Shown: positions 7,538 through 14,013 of the stretch, piece by piece
Layout of the letters: every line of letters begins with the position of its first letter
Position numbering within the stretch: the first letter of the stretch is position 1
Source of the DNA: Synergistaceae bacterium
GTDB taxonomy: Bacteria > Synergistota > Synergistia > Synergistales > Aminobacteriaceae
NCBI GenBank assembly: GCA_031273365.1
Contig: JAISSA010000019.1
Coordinates: 1 to 17,923 of the forward strand
Reading direction: 5' to 3'
DNA length: 17,923 nt
Notes under the pieces: generated by a model
Databases searched by the model: none
The model's input: the letters and a program-made list of their open reading frames with translations, nothing else
What the model was told of the DNA's origin: nothing
Translations under genes and position numbers: made by a program

Positions 7538-8797
7538 TCAGTCGTCGAAGTTTCCCTCGCTCTTTTTTCGATTGGGGGCGTGGTCGGCGGTGTAGTTTCC
7601 CCGGGCGTTGAGGGGCTTTCTGTCGGGGGAGGCGTTGTGGTCGGGACGGCGGCTCATGACCTCCAGAACCCTGTCGGCGCTGTCCTCGGACTTCATGGCC
7701 CGGATGAAACGGATCGCCCATTCCTCGGTCTCGCCCACGATACGCTCCTGAATCTCGTCGGGCTCGCCCATGATCGACTTGCCGAACGGCAGGTTGGCCT
7801 TTTTGTAGTCGCCGCTTTTGCGGCTCAGTTTTTCTCCGTCCGCCCAGGAGACGATCTTGTTCCAGAGCGCGTCCCCGATGCCCCGTCCGCTTTCCTTGAC
7901 GTAGCCGCCGGCGGAGGTGTCCGCGTTCCCCGTCTCCGGGTCCATCCTGACGCCGAACACGATGTTCTGGAACAGCGTCGCCACGTTGCCCTTGTTGATG
8001 CCGTATTTATGGAACTCCTCGACCTTGCGGAGCGGAGTTCCCGAGATGCCGTGCTGCGCGATGGAGACGCCATAGGGACGAATCGCGTCGACGATCTCCC
8101 GCGTGCGGTTCAGGTCGATGCCCTCCTGCTGTCCGCTGGCGGCGTCGTAGGTCCCGTGCTGGGATCCGTTGGAGATCGCGAGCAGGTCGGGATAAATTCC
8201 CCACGCGTTCAGCCCGCCGATGAAAAAGAGGGCCTCCTCGACGGTGGAAAGCTCCCCGGCACCCTTGATCTCGCCGACCTCCACCTCGAGTCCGAGATAA
8301 GCGGGGATGTTCATCGCGACGTCGCGCGTGGCGCAGAGGTTTTCGTAGTCCTGAAGGTGCGAGGCGTCGATGGCCACGGAGGTCCAGCCCTCGGTCACCA
8401 GCGTCGGCAGGTGGGAGACGGCCTTGTTGACGTCGGAGTCCCCCTTGATGCCGTAATGGTCGACGTGCATGGCGAAGATCACGCCATCGCCCAGTTCCTT
8501 GGAATATTTTGCCGCCCAGGTCGGCAGGTTTTCAAAGTTGCCGAAGCAGTAGGTTGTCTCGGACTTCGCGACCTCCAGCACGACGGCCGCGTTCAGCTTT
8601 TTGGCCGCGCGCAGCACGCCCTTCGCCGTCAGAGGGTTGCGACAGTTCGCCGCCAGCGCCACACAGCCCAGCTCCCGGCAGGCGGCGTAAATATCGCGTC
8701 CACTGACCAGACCGACGTTTTCGTTCCCCCACAGAGCCCTGACGTTCAGGGGCCTCCGCGCAAGCATCTCTTTGTAAGCCTTTCCGTTTATGTCCAT
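7538..8797 (-). CDS. Class II (metal-dependent) fructose/tagatose-bisphosphate aldolase-like protein
   Basis: This is a TIM-barrel aldolase-family protein of 419 residues, longer than the usual 280-360. Family landmarks occur in order: HVDH (111-114), the catalytic Asp/zinc-His region; ASHL (145-148); LEVEVGEIKG (170-179), the glutamate region; NGSQHGTY (210-217) with H214; and QHGISGTP (248-255) with H249, the remaining histidine ligands. The usual NxD after the last ligand (phosphate/substrate side) reads KGNVATLF, so the substrate may differ from fructose-1,6-bisphosphate. The last 40 residues are polar, charged and probably disordered. An in-frame TGA just upstream fixes the ATG at 8797, but the ribosome site is weak. 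Reversible aldol cleavage of a ketose bisphosphate or related sugar is likely; the exact substrate is uncertain. Confidence 0.82.
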   Translation of the reverse strand: MDINGKAYKEMLARRPLNVRALWGNENVGLVSGRDIYAACRELGCVALAANCRNPLTAKGVLRAAKKLNAAVVLEVAKSETTYCFGNFENLPTWAAKYSKELGDGVIFAMHVDHYGIKGDSDVNKAVSHLPTLVTEGWTSVAIDASHLQDYENLCATRDVAMNIPAYLGLEVEVGEIKGAGELSTVEEALFFIGGLNAWGIYPDLLAISNGSQHGTYDAASGQQEGIDLNRTREIVDAIRPYGVSIAQHGISGTPLRKVEEFHKYGINKGNVATLFQNIVFGVRMDPETGNADTSAGGYVKESGRGIGDALWNKIVSWADGEKLSRKSGDYKKANLPFGKSIMGEPDEIQERIVGETEEWAIRFIRAMKSEDSADRVLEVMSRRPDHNASPDRKPLNARGNYTADHAPNRKKSEGNFDD

Positions 8798-8947
8798 TGC
8801 CGATCACACGCCCCCATATTCGAAAATACGTCGCAAAAAATACCCGAATCATATTAGCATAAAATTCAGGAACGTCCTTTTCTCTAATTCTAAATGCCTT
8901 TCTCCTGAAGTGACGTGATTTATAAACACTGCTTTTGTCTTTTAGGC

Positions 8948-8953
8948 TATAAT
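8948..8953 (+). promoter_or_regulatory. Possible -10 box for pgsA
   Basis: A perfect TATAAT occurs at 8948-8953, about 175 bases upstream of the preferred pgsA start, in the divergent interval after the aldolase start. The matching -35 region is poor, so this is only a candidate. I saw no convincing promoter for the divergent aldolase gene in the same interval (8798-8947), which is AT-rich. Confidence 0.4.
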
Positions 8954-8963
8954 GCAGAAAGTG

Positions 8964-9127
8964 ACTGTTCAAATTCATGGAGACAGGGCGCGTTCAGGGG
9001 GGACAGAAATCGTTTCGGCCCTGGGCTTCGAAGTCTGCCCCTTTCCCGGTTTTGGGAGGAAGGGTACTGGCCCCCGCGGAATTTCTGCGGGGTTTGTACA
9101 CTGTGTTTGGGAGGCACTGTTCAAATT
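8964..9127 (+). repeat. 12-bp direct repeat bracketing a 140-bp insert in the pgsA leader
   Basis: ACTGTTCAAATT occurs at 8964-8975 and again at 9116-9127. The enclosed 140 bases are GC-rich and contain the 21-base hairpin CCCCGC...GCGGGG (9072-9092) and two similar GTTTTGGGAGG/GTTTGGGAGG blocks near 9050 and 9105. This could be an inserted element with a target duplication, or a structured leader. The right-hand copy overlaps the proposed TTG start of pgsA. Confidence 0.55.
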
Positions 9128-9782
9128 GAAGATTAAAGCATTGAGAATCAAAGCGCTGAACGTACCCAATATGCTGAGCCTCGCCCGCGTTTTTCTGGCG
9201 CCGCTGGTGCTGTTGTTTCTTACCCTCAGGATCAGGACGCCGTTTCCGTTTCTGTCCGTCCTGGGGGCGGATCGCCCGAATCTGGGGGACGTTCTGGCGG
9301 CGGGGGTGTTTATCGTCGCGGCTCTGACGGACTCGCTGGACGGGTATATCGCCCGCAGGGACAAGCTGGTGACCACTCTGGGCAAATTCATCGATCCCCT
9401 GGCGGACAAGGTGCTGGTCATCGCCGCCATGGTGGCTCTGGTGGAGCTGCAAAGGATTCCGGCCTGGATCGTCGTCGTCATCATCACGCGCGAGTTCGTC
9501 GTGACGGGCCTGCGTCTGGTCGCCTCGGCCGAGGGACTCGTGATCTCGGCCTCGCGCGGCGGCAAGATCAAGACGGTGTTCCAGATCATCGCCATCTGTC
9601 TGCTGATTCTGAAACTGCCGGGGGGCATGGCGCTGATGTGGGTGGCCATGTTTCTCACCGTCTGGTCGGGTATGGAATACCTCATCGGCGGCGCAGGAAT
9701 GCTGATCGAGGAGGCAGAGGAGACGCCGGGGGCGGAAAACGGACCGGCGTCCACCCAAATCCCGGACCGGCGGGCGAGCTGA
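9126..9782 (+). CDS. pgsA: CDP-diacylglycerol--glycerol-3-phosphate 3-phosphatidyltransferase
   Basis: This membrane enzyme makes phosphatidylglycerol phosphate, the committed step to phosphatidylglycerol and cardiolipin. The CDP-alcohol phosphotransferase motif is complete: D69-x2-D72-G73-x2-A76-R77-x8-G86-x3-D90-x3-D94. Hydrophobic helices precede and follow it. The frame is open back to about 8952, but the upstream part encodes no family sequence and covers the inserted leader. I chose TTG 9126 because it follows GGGAGG (9109-9114, spacing 11) and gives an ordinary N-terminus (KALNVPNMLSLARVFLAPLV) and 218 residues. The last 30 residues form a polar tail. It is followed 111 bases later by the Rrf2 gene. 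Confidence 0.9.
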   Translation: MKIKALRIKALNVPNMLSLARVFLAPLVLLFLTLRIRTPFPFLSVLGADRPNLGDVLAAGVFIVAALTDSLDGYIARRDKLVTTLGKFIDPLADKVLVIAAMVALVELQRIPAWIVVVIITREFVVTGLRLVASAEGLVISASRGGKIKTVFQIIAICLLILKLPGGMALMWVAMFLTVWSGMEYLIGGAGMLIEEAEETPGAENGPASTQIPDRRAS

Positions 9783-9893
9783 GCAAAATTGCAAATCATT
9801 ACCGTGCCCTGCGTTTTTGTTGTAGAATCCTTATCAAAGTGATGGATACTGTTTAAGGAACAGCAAAACGCTACAGGGTGGAGGAGACCGTCA

Positions 9894-10334
9894 TTGAAGA
9901 TATCGACAAAGGGAAGATATGCCCTGCGAATGCTGCTGGATTTGGCTGAACACGGCAACGAGGGTTATGTTTCGCTGAAGGATGTGGCCCAGAGACAGGG
10001 CATTTCCAAAAATTACCTCGAGCAGATTATAACGCTTTTGAAAAATACCGAAATGCTGAAAACCACGCGGGGATCCCAGGGAGGATATAAACTGGCGAAA
10101 CCGCCCAGGCACTATACCGTCGGCGATGTTCTGCGCCTGACGGAGGGCAACCTCGCGCCCGTGGCCTGTCTGGTGGACGAGATCAATCAGTGCGAACGAA
10201 GCTCCTTCTGCATAACCCTCGACATCTGGCGCGGGCTCGAACGGGTCATCAACGACTATCTGGACGGCATCACCCTTCAGGACATACTGGACAGGCACCG
10301 GGAACGCAACGGAGTCAACGACTATTACATATAG
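9894..10334 (+). CDS. Rrf2-family transcriptional regulator (IscR/CymR-like, three cysteines)
   Basis: A winged-helix regulator of 146 residues begins with the family signature KISTKGRYALRMLLDLAEHG and contains RQGISKNYLEQIITLLKN and the wing TTRGSQGGYKLAKPP. After VGDVLRLTEG come three cysteines spaced C-x7-C-x5-C (CLVDEINQCERSSFC), the place where Rrf2 proteins such as IscR bind an iron-sulfur cluster. It starts at TTG 9894, supported by GGAGGAG (9880-9886) with 7-base spacing and by the conserved N-terminus. Just downstream lies cysK. In Bacillus the Rrf2 protein CymR controls cysteine metabolism in complex with CysK, so a sulfur or Fe-S sensing role is likely. Its target is inferred to include the promoter at 10396-10424. 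Confidence 0.92.
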   Translation: MKISTKGRYALRMLLDLAEHGNEGYVSLKDVAQRQGISKNYLEQIITLLKNTEMLKTTRGSQGGYKLAKPPRHYTVGDVLRLTEGNLAPVACLVDEINQCERSSFCITLDIWRGLERVINDYLDGITLQDILDRHRERNGVNDYYI

Positions 10335-10395
10335 CCGAAACTTTGGTTTGCTTTCAGGTCTGCCATGCCCTGTTGCTATGTCTTTTAAGCTGCTA

Positions 10396-10424
10396 TTGAC
10401 AGGGAGCGCGTCAGGCTCTATTAT
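10396..10424 (+). promoter_or_regulatory. Strong promoter of the cysK-mnmA-larE operon
   Basis: A perfect -35 TTGACA (10396-10401), a 17-base spacer and -10 TATTAT (10419-10424) make a near-consensus housekeeping promoter. The predicted start is near 10431. The resulting leader to cysK is about 210 bases. Confidence 0.85.
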
Positions 10425-10446
10425 ACCCAACTAAATAGATAAGATT
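10423..10446. promoter_or_regulatory. Probable Rrf2/IscR-type operator over the cysK promoter
   Basis: ATACCCAACTAAAT (10423-10436) matches the left half of the IscR type 1 consensus (ATASYYGACTRWWW) at all but one position. The right part, AGATAAGATT, matches the other half only partly. It overlaps the -10 box and the predicted start site, where a bound Rrf2 protein would repress. The gene for such a protein ends 90 bases upstream. The match is by eye and the regulatory link is inference. Confidence 0.5.
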
Positions 10447-10488
10447 TATGGGCGGGACGTTGCTGCATTCAGAGCGAGAGGTGATGCC

Positions 10489-10518
10489 ATGTGTGTGATT
10501 TTTTACAAAAACTCCTGA
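10489..10518 (+). CDS. Nine-codon upstream reading frame in the cysK leader (MCVIFYKNS)
   Basis: A short frame with a good Shine-Dalgarno (AGAGGTGAT, 10477-10485) and ATG at 10489 encodes MCVIFYKNS and stops at TGA 10516. Its second codon is cysteine. It overlaps a small CTCC/GGAG hairpin (10512-10527) and precedes the larger stem at 10539-10602. It may be a leader peptide, but a single Cys codon is weak support for attenuation. Confidence 0.4.
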   Translation: MCVIFYKNS

Positions 10519-10538
10519 TATCGGAGATTCGGAGTGGT

Positions 10539-10602
10539 CAGATGTGTTGTCGCCGCCATTTTTTTTCGCCGCGGGCTGACGTTATACGATAAGCGACATC
10601 TG
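10539..10602 (+). promoter_or_regulatory. Structured RNA leader upstream of cysK
   Basis: GCGACATCTG (10593-10602) can pair with CAGATG (10539-10544) plus TCGC (10550-10553), leaving a five-base bulge on one side. The enclosed part has an eight-T run (10559-10566) next to repeated CGCCG. It does not match a T-box or SAM riboswitch that I can recognise. With the short frame at 10489 it fills the otherwise gene-free interval 10335-10642. Confidence 0.4.
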
Positions 10603-10642
10603 GTTTTCGCAGGGTTTGCATACTTAAAAAGGAGATTATCTC

Positions 10643-11572
10643 ATGCCAATATATTCGAAGATTACGGATCTGATCGGCAGGACTCCGTTGCTTGAACTGG
10701 CCGCCTATGGGACAAAAAATGCGTTGGGCGCGAAGATCGTCGGTAAGCTCGAGTACTTCAACCCGGCGGGAAGCGTCAAGGACCGCATCGCCAAGTCCAT
10801 GGTGGAGGACGCGGAGGCGAAGGGCCTGTTGAAGCCGGGTTCGGTCATCATCGAGCCCACCAGCGGCAACACCGGCATTGGACTTGCCGCCGTCGCCGCG
10901 GCCCGCGGGTACAGGATCATTCTGACCATGCCGGAGACCATGAGCGTCGAGCGACGCAACCTCCTGAAGGCCTATGGCGCGGAGCTGGTGCTTACCGAGG
11001 GCGCGAAGGGCATGAAGGGCGCGATCGCGAAGGCGGACGAGCTGGTGCAGACGATTCCCGGCGGCTTCATTCCCGGCCAGTTCATAAACCCGGCCAACCC
11101 GACCATCCACGAGGAGACGACGGGGCCGGAAATCTGGACGGATTCGGGCGGGAAGGTGGACGTCTTTGTGTCCGGCATCGGCACGGGCGGCACGATTACG
11201 GGGGCAGGCAGGTTTCTGAGGTCGAAAAATCCGTCCATCCACATCGTGGCCGTGGAGCCCGCGGGTTCTCCCGTGCTTTCCAAAGGGACGCCGGGGACGC
11301 ACAGGATTCAGGGCATCGGGGCGGGGTTCGTTCCCGACGTGCTGGAGACGTCCATCTACAACGAGATCATTCCCGTCGAGGACGAAAACGCCTTCGCGAC
11401 GGGCAGGGAGATCGCCAGGACGGAGGGGCTTCTCGTCGGCATTTCCTCCGGGGCCGCGGTATGGGCCGCCGCACAGGTCGCCAGACGTCCCGAGTTTGCG
11501 GGGAAGACGATCGTCGCCCTCCTGCCGGATACCGGAGAACGTTACCTGTCCACGCCCATGTTTGCGGAATGA
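10643..11572 (+). CDS. cysK: Cysteine synthase A (O-acetylserine sulfhydrylase)
   Basis: This PLP enzyme makes cysteine from O-acetylserine and sulfide. Its 309 residues have the usual length. The PLP lysine is K46 in NPAGSVKDR. The substrate loop TSGNTG is at 73-78, the PLP phosphate loop is GIGTGGTITGAG, and the C-terminal GISSGAA carries the pyridine-nitrogen serine. AAAAAGGAG (10626-10634) gives a good ribosome site 8 bases before the ATG. The stop codon overlaps the ATG of mnmA (ATGA). It is first in a cysK-mnmA-larE operon, suggesting that cysteine supply is coupled to sulfur transfer. A related enzyme such as CysM or cystathionine beta-synthase is less likely given the motifs and length. 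Confidence 0.94.
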   Translation: MPIYSKITDLIGRTPLLELAAYGTKNALGAKIVGKLEYFNPAGSVKDRIAKSMVEDAEAKGLLKPGSVIIEPTSGNTGIGLAAVAAARGYRIILTMPETMSVERRNLLKAYGAELVLTEGAKGMKGAIAKADELVQTIPGGFIPGQFINPANPTIHEETTGPEIWTDSGGKVDVFVSGIGTGGTITGAGRFLRSKNPSIHIVAVEPAGSPVLSKGTPGTHRIQGIGAGFVPDVLETSIYNEIIPVEDENAFATGREIARTEGLLVGISSGAAVWAAAQVARRPEFAGKTIVALLPDTGERYLSTPMFAE

Positions 11573-12645
11573 ACCACGGCAGGGCGATCATCGCCATGAG
11601 CGGCGGGGTGGACAGCTCCGTCGCCGCCTGCCTGACGAAGGAACGGGGGCTCGACTGCGTCGGAGTGACGATGAAGCTGTTCTCCAACGAGGATGTCGGC
11701 ATGGACCGGGACGACGCCTGCTGTTCGTTAAAGGATACAGACGACGCCCGCGGGGTGGCCTTTCGTCTGGGGATTCCCCATTACGTCTTCAATTTTTCCG
11801 AGGACTTCAAAAGAGAGGTCATCCGGCGGTTTGTGGAGGCCTATGAAGACGGGCATACGCCGAATCCCTGCGTCGACTGCAACCGCTACATCAAGTTCGA
11901 CAGACTGCTGGCGCGGGTGCGTCAGCTGGAGTACGACTTTCTCGTCACGGGGCACTACGCGAGGGTCGAGCGGGACGCAGGGGGCGTTTTTCTGCTGAAA
12001 AAGGCGCTGGACGGCGCGAAGGATCAGAGTTACTTCCTTTACTCTCTGACGCAGGAGCAGCTGGCGCATACGCTCTTCCCTCTGGGGAGAATGAACAAAA
12101 AGGAAGTGCGGGAGATCGCGAGCGCGCGGGGTTTCCTCAACGCCCAAAAACGGGAGAGCCAGGACGTCTGTTTCGTGACGAAGGGCAATTATGCCCGTTT
12201 TATCGAAGGGTACAGAGGCAGGCCCTGCGAGGCGGGGAATTTTATAGATTCGTCGGGCAACGTCCTTGGCAGGCATAAGGGTCTGATCTGTTATACTGTC
12301 GGTCAGCGCAGGGGCTTGGGAATTTCTTCGCGGCATCGGCTGTTTGTCTGCGGAAAGAACATGGCGGACAACACGATCACGCTTGGCGACGAGGCGACGC
12401 TGTACTCGAAGGTCCTGTTTGCCGAAGATCTGCACTGGACCGTGGGCGCCCCTCCGAAAGGGATCATCAGGGTTCGGGCAAAGGCGGCGTACAGGCGCTG
12501 TGAGCAGTGGGCGGCGGTCGAGCGGGTCGGGGACGACAGGATACGCGTCGAGTTCGACGAACCGCAGCGCAATACCGCGACCGGACAGGCGGTCGTTCTG
12601 TACGACGGCGACGTCGTCGTCGGGGGTGGAACGATTGCCGCCTGA
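11569..12645 (+). CDS. mnmA: tRNA-specific 2-thiouridylase MnmA
   Basis: The enzyme adenylates and thiolates U34 of Lys, Glu and Gln tRNAs in the cytoplasm. Its 358 residues hold the PP-loop SGGVDSS (11-17), TPNPCVDCNRYIKF (98-110) with catalytic-region C101 in a CxxC, GHYARV, the DQSYFLYSL loop, and SQDVCFV with the second catalytic cysteine C201. A beta-barrel C-terminal domain follows. The frame is open further upstream within cysK, but the start at 11569 is set by the family N-terminus (MNHGRAIIAMSGG) and by the four-base overlap with the cysK stop. There is no separate Shine-Dalgarno, so it is translated by coupling. The CxxC leaves open a possible Fe-S-containing variant. Confidence 0.95.
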   Translation: MNHGRAIIAMSGGVDSSVAACLTKERGLDCVGVTMKLFSNEDVGMDRDDACCSLKDTDDARGVAFRLGIPHYVFNFSEDFKREVIRRFVEAYEDGHTPNPCVDCNRYIKFDRLLARVRQLEYDFLVTGHYARVERDAGGVFLLKKALDGAKDQSYFLYSLTQEQLAHTLFPLGRMNKKEVREIASARGFLNAQKRESQDVCFVTKGNYARFIEGYRGRPCEAGNFIDSSGNVLGRHKGLICYTVGQRRGLGISSRHRLFVCGKNMADNTITLGDEATLYSKVLFAEDLHWTVGAPPKGIIRVRAKAAYRRCEQWAAVERVGDDRIRVEFDEPQRNTATGQAVVLYDGDVVVGGGTIAA

Positions 12646-12674
12646 GACGGGCGAATCCCGGGAGGACAGGCAGT

Positions 12675-13535
12675 ATGAGCGATCTTTGTTTTAAGCAGGA
12701 AAACCCGATTAAGCATGCAAGCCTGCAGTCTAAGCATGAAAACCTGAAGCGTTATCTCTCCGAACTCAAAAGCGTGGCGGTCGCGTTCTCCGGGGGGGTG
12801 GATTCCACCTTTCTGCTGAAGACGGCGCACGACGAGCTGGGTGAGCGGGCCATCGCCGTCACGGCGCGCTCCTGTTCCTTTCCGGAGCGGGAGCTGAGGG
12901 AGGCGCAGGCCTTTTGTGAAAAGGAAAAGATTCTGCACGTCATCTGCGACTCCGAGGAGCTGGATATCGAGGGTTTTGCCATGAACCCGACGAATCGCTG
13001 TTATCTGTGCAAAAACGAGTTGTTCGCAAAGATATGGGCCGTCGCGCGGGAACACGACATCGACAACGTAGCCGAGGGCTCGAACATGGACGATAACGGA
13101 GATTACCGGCCGGGCCTGATCGCGGTTCAGGAGCAGGGGGTTAAAAGCCCTCTGCGTCACGCGGAACTGAGCAAGGTGGAGATTCGGAGTCTTTCCTGGG
13201 AGCTGGGTTTGCCCACGTGGGACAAGCAGTCCTTCGCGTGCCTTTCCTCCCGTTTCCCCTACGGAGAGAAGATCACTCCGGAGCGGCTCGGGATGGTGGA
13301 CCGCGCGGAGCAGCTTCTTCTGGACCTTGGGCTCAGACAGGTGCGGGTGCGCCACCACGGGGAGTCGGCCCGAATCGAGACGGACGAGGACGGTTTTGGC
13401 GTTCTGATGGACCAGGGGGTACGCGAGACGCTGTACAGACAGTTCAGGGAGATCGGCTTCACCTATGTTTCGCTGGATCTTCTGGGTTACAGAACGGGCA
13501 GCATGAACGAAACCCTGGCAACTGAGAAAAATTAA
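12675..13535 (+). CDS. larE: LarE-family ATP-dependent sulfur transferase (three-cysteine type)
   Basis: This PP-loop enzyme of 286 residues belongs to the family that sulfurates the nickel-pincer cofactor of lactate racemase. SGGVDST follows VAVAF near residue 40. The family cysteine is C189 in WDKQSFACLSSRFPYGE. A CxxC (C109-C112, NRCYLCKNE) is also present; with C189 this matches LarE homologues that bind a [4Fe-4S] cluster and recycle sulfur rather than sacrificing a cysteine. The ribosome site GGAGGA (12661-12666) is 8 bases before the ATG. No larA, larB or larC is in the window, so the substrate may be another cofactor or nucleotide. Its last codons (ATEKN, stop) lie inside repeat copy B, suggesting that an insertion reshaped its end. 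Confidence 0.88.
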   Translation: MSDLCFKQENPIKHASLQSKHENLKRYLSELKSVAVAFSGGVDSTFLLKTAHDELGERAIAVTARSCSFPERELREAQAFCEKEKILHVICDSEELDIEGFAMNPTNRCYLCKNELFAKIWAVAREHDIDNVAEGSNMDDNGDYRPGLIAVQEQGVKSPLRHAELSKVEIRSLSWELGLPTWDKQSFACLSSRFPYGEKITPERLGMVDRAEQLLLDLGLRQVRVRHHGESARIETDEDGFGVLMDQGVRETLYRQFREIGFTYVSLDLLGYRTGSMNETLATEKN

Positions 13536-13610
13536 CGGGGTCAGGGGACTCGTCCCCTGCGGGGTATGGGGCGGAGCCCCATGGTTTTGGCTTAAGTTGC
13601 TGACAATGGA
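13521..13610 (+). repeat. Palindromic intergenic repeat element, copy B
   Basis: It shares with copy A the blocks GAGAAAAATT, GGGGCGGAGCCCC, GTTT and GGCTTAA, and a right end TTGCTGACAATGGA against TTGTTGACATTGGA. It adds the 18-base near-palindrome CAGGGGAC-TC-GTCCCCTG (13542-13559). The left part provides the last codons and stop of larE. AACGGGGTCAGGGGAC (13534-13549) recurs as its exact reverse complement at 13927-13942. Confidence 0.75.
13566..13588 (+). terminator. Likely terminator of the cysK-mnmA-larE operon
   Basis: ATGGGGC-GGA-GCCCCAT (13566-13582) is a seven-pair hairpin with a three-base loop, followed by GGTTTTGG. The T-tract is short, so termination may be partial. It is part of repeat copy B. 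Confidence 0.55.
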
Positions 13611-13631
13611 ACGGGACAGGAGAGCGCGAAT

Positions 13632-13766
13632 ATGAAAAAGTGTGCGATGCGGGAATCCTGTTGTGCTGACAGAATGACGCGAATGCAGGGGATGCGTTCG
13701 TGCATGTGTAGTGTGGGAGATTACCGTATCGTGCGCGCTTCGTTTGACCGGTGTTGTTGTCTCTGA
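13632..13766 (+). CDS. Candidate 44-residue cysteine-rich peptide ending in three cysteines
   Basis: The frame has ATG at 13632, a proper Shine-Dalgarno AGGAG (13618-13622, spacing 9) and stop TGA 13764. The product has 8 cysteines in 44 residues (positions 4, 10, 11, 24, 26, 41-43) and six methionines, and ends RCCCL. It has no signal peptide. A terminator hairpin follows at 13809-13838. It is either a cysteine-sensing leader peptide (a run of Cys codons just before the stop and a terminator), a small metal-binding peptide, or a chance frame. The setting among cysteine and sulfur genes favours the first. It lies inside an interval bounded by inverted repeat copies B and C. I recognise no family. 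Confidence 0.4.
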   Translation: MKKCAMRESCCADRMTRMQGMRSCMCSVGDYRIVRASFDRCCCL

Positions 13767-13808
13767 CGATGCCCCAGAAGCGAATGCATGGCGCGGTACA
13801 CGTAATCT

Positions 13809-13838
13809 CAGAAGCGGTTTCAGAGCTTCTGTTTTTTT
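13809..13838 (+). terminator. Intrinsic terminator after the Cys-rich frame
   Basis: CAGAAGC (13809-13815) pairs with GCTTCTG (13825-13831) around a nine-base loop and is followed directly by seven T residues (13832-13838). CAGAAGCG also occurs at 13775-13782, and CGCTTC (13736-13741) inside the reading frame can pair with either GAAGCG copy, so alternative folds are possible. It lies 175 bases before the DUF1847 start. Confidence 0.75.
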
Positions 13839-13865
13839 GTGCTTTTTTCAGAATTGGCTAAATGC

Positions 13866-13942
13866 CCAAAGTAAAAACCACGGGGCTCCGCCCCCCGACA
13901 AAAGCCCCGCAGGGGATTTTTCTCCAGTCCCCTGACCCCGTT
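13866..13942 (-). repeat. Palindromic intergenic repeat element, copy C (inverted)
   Basis: This is the reverse complement of the family seen at 5015 and 13521. It has GGGGC-TCC-GCCCC (13882-13894), CCCCGCAGGGGA (13905-13916) and GTCCCCTGACCCCGTT (13927-13942); the last is an exact inverse of 13534-13549. It faces copy B, so the 409-base span 13534-13942 is bounded by inverted repeats. It fills most of the gap between the terminator and DUF1847; the remaining 70 bases up to 14013 show only that gene's ribosome site. Confidence 0.75.
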
Positions 13943-14013
13943 CTATGTGGAACTGAACCGGACAGAGATGAAAATGCCGCTGCGATATCAATTAATGAAG
14001 CGAGGTGCCTGAA

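Noticed and set aside
8952..9125. N-terminal extension of PgsA back to 8952
   Set aside because: The extension matches nothing in the family, spans a repeat-bounded insert and a hairpin, and has no ribosome site; TTG 9126 fits better.
8975..9958. A 327-codon open frame on the minus strand opposite pgsA
   Set aside because: The Ser/Arg/Thr-rich product has no motif and lies antisense to the complete CDP-alcohol phosphotransferase signature.
13711..13935. A 74-codon plus-strand frame overlapping the terminator and repeat copy C
   Set aside because: It crosses an intrinsic terminator and the repeat element and has no ribosome site or family similarity.
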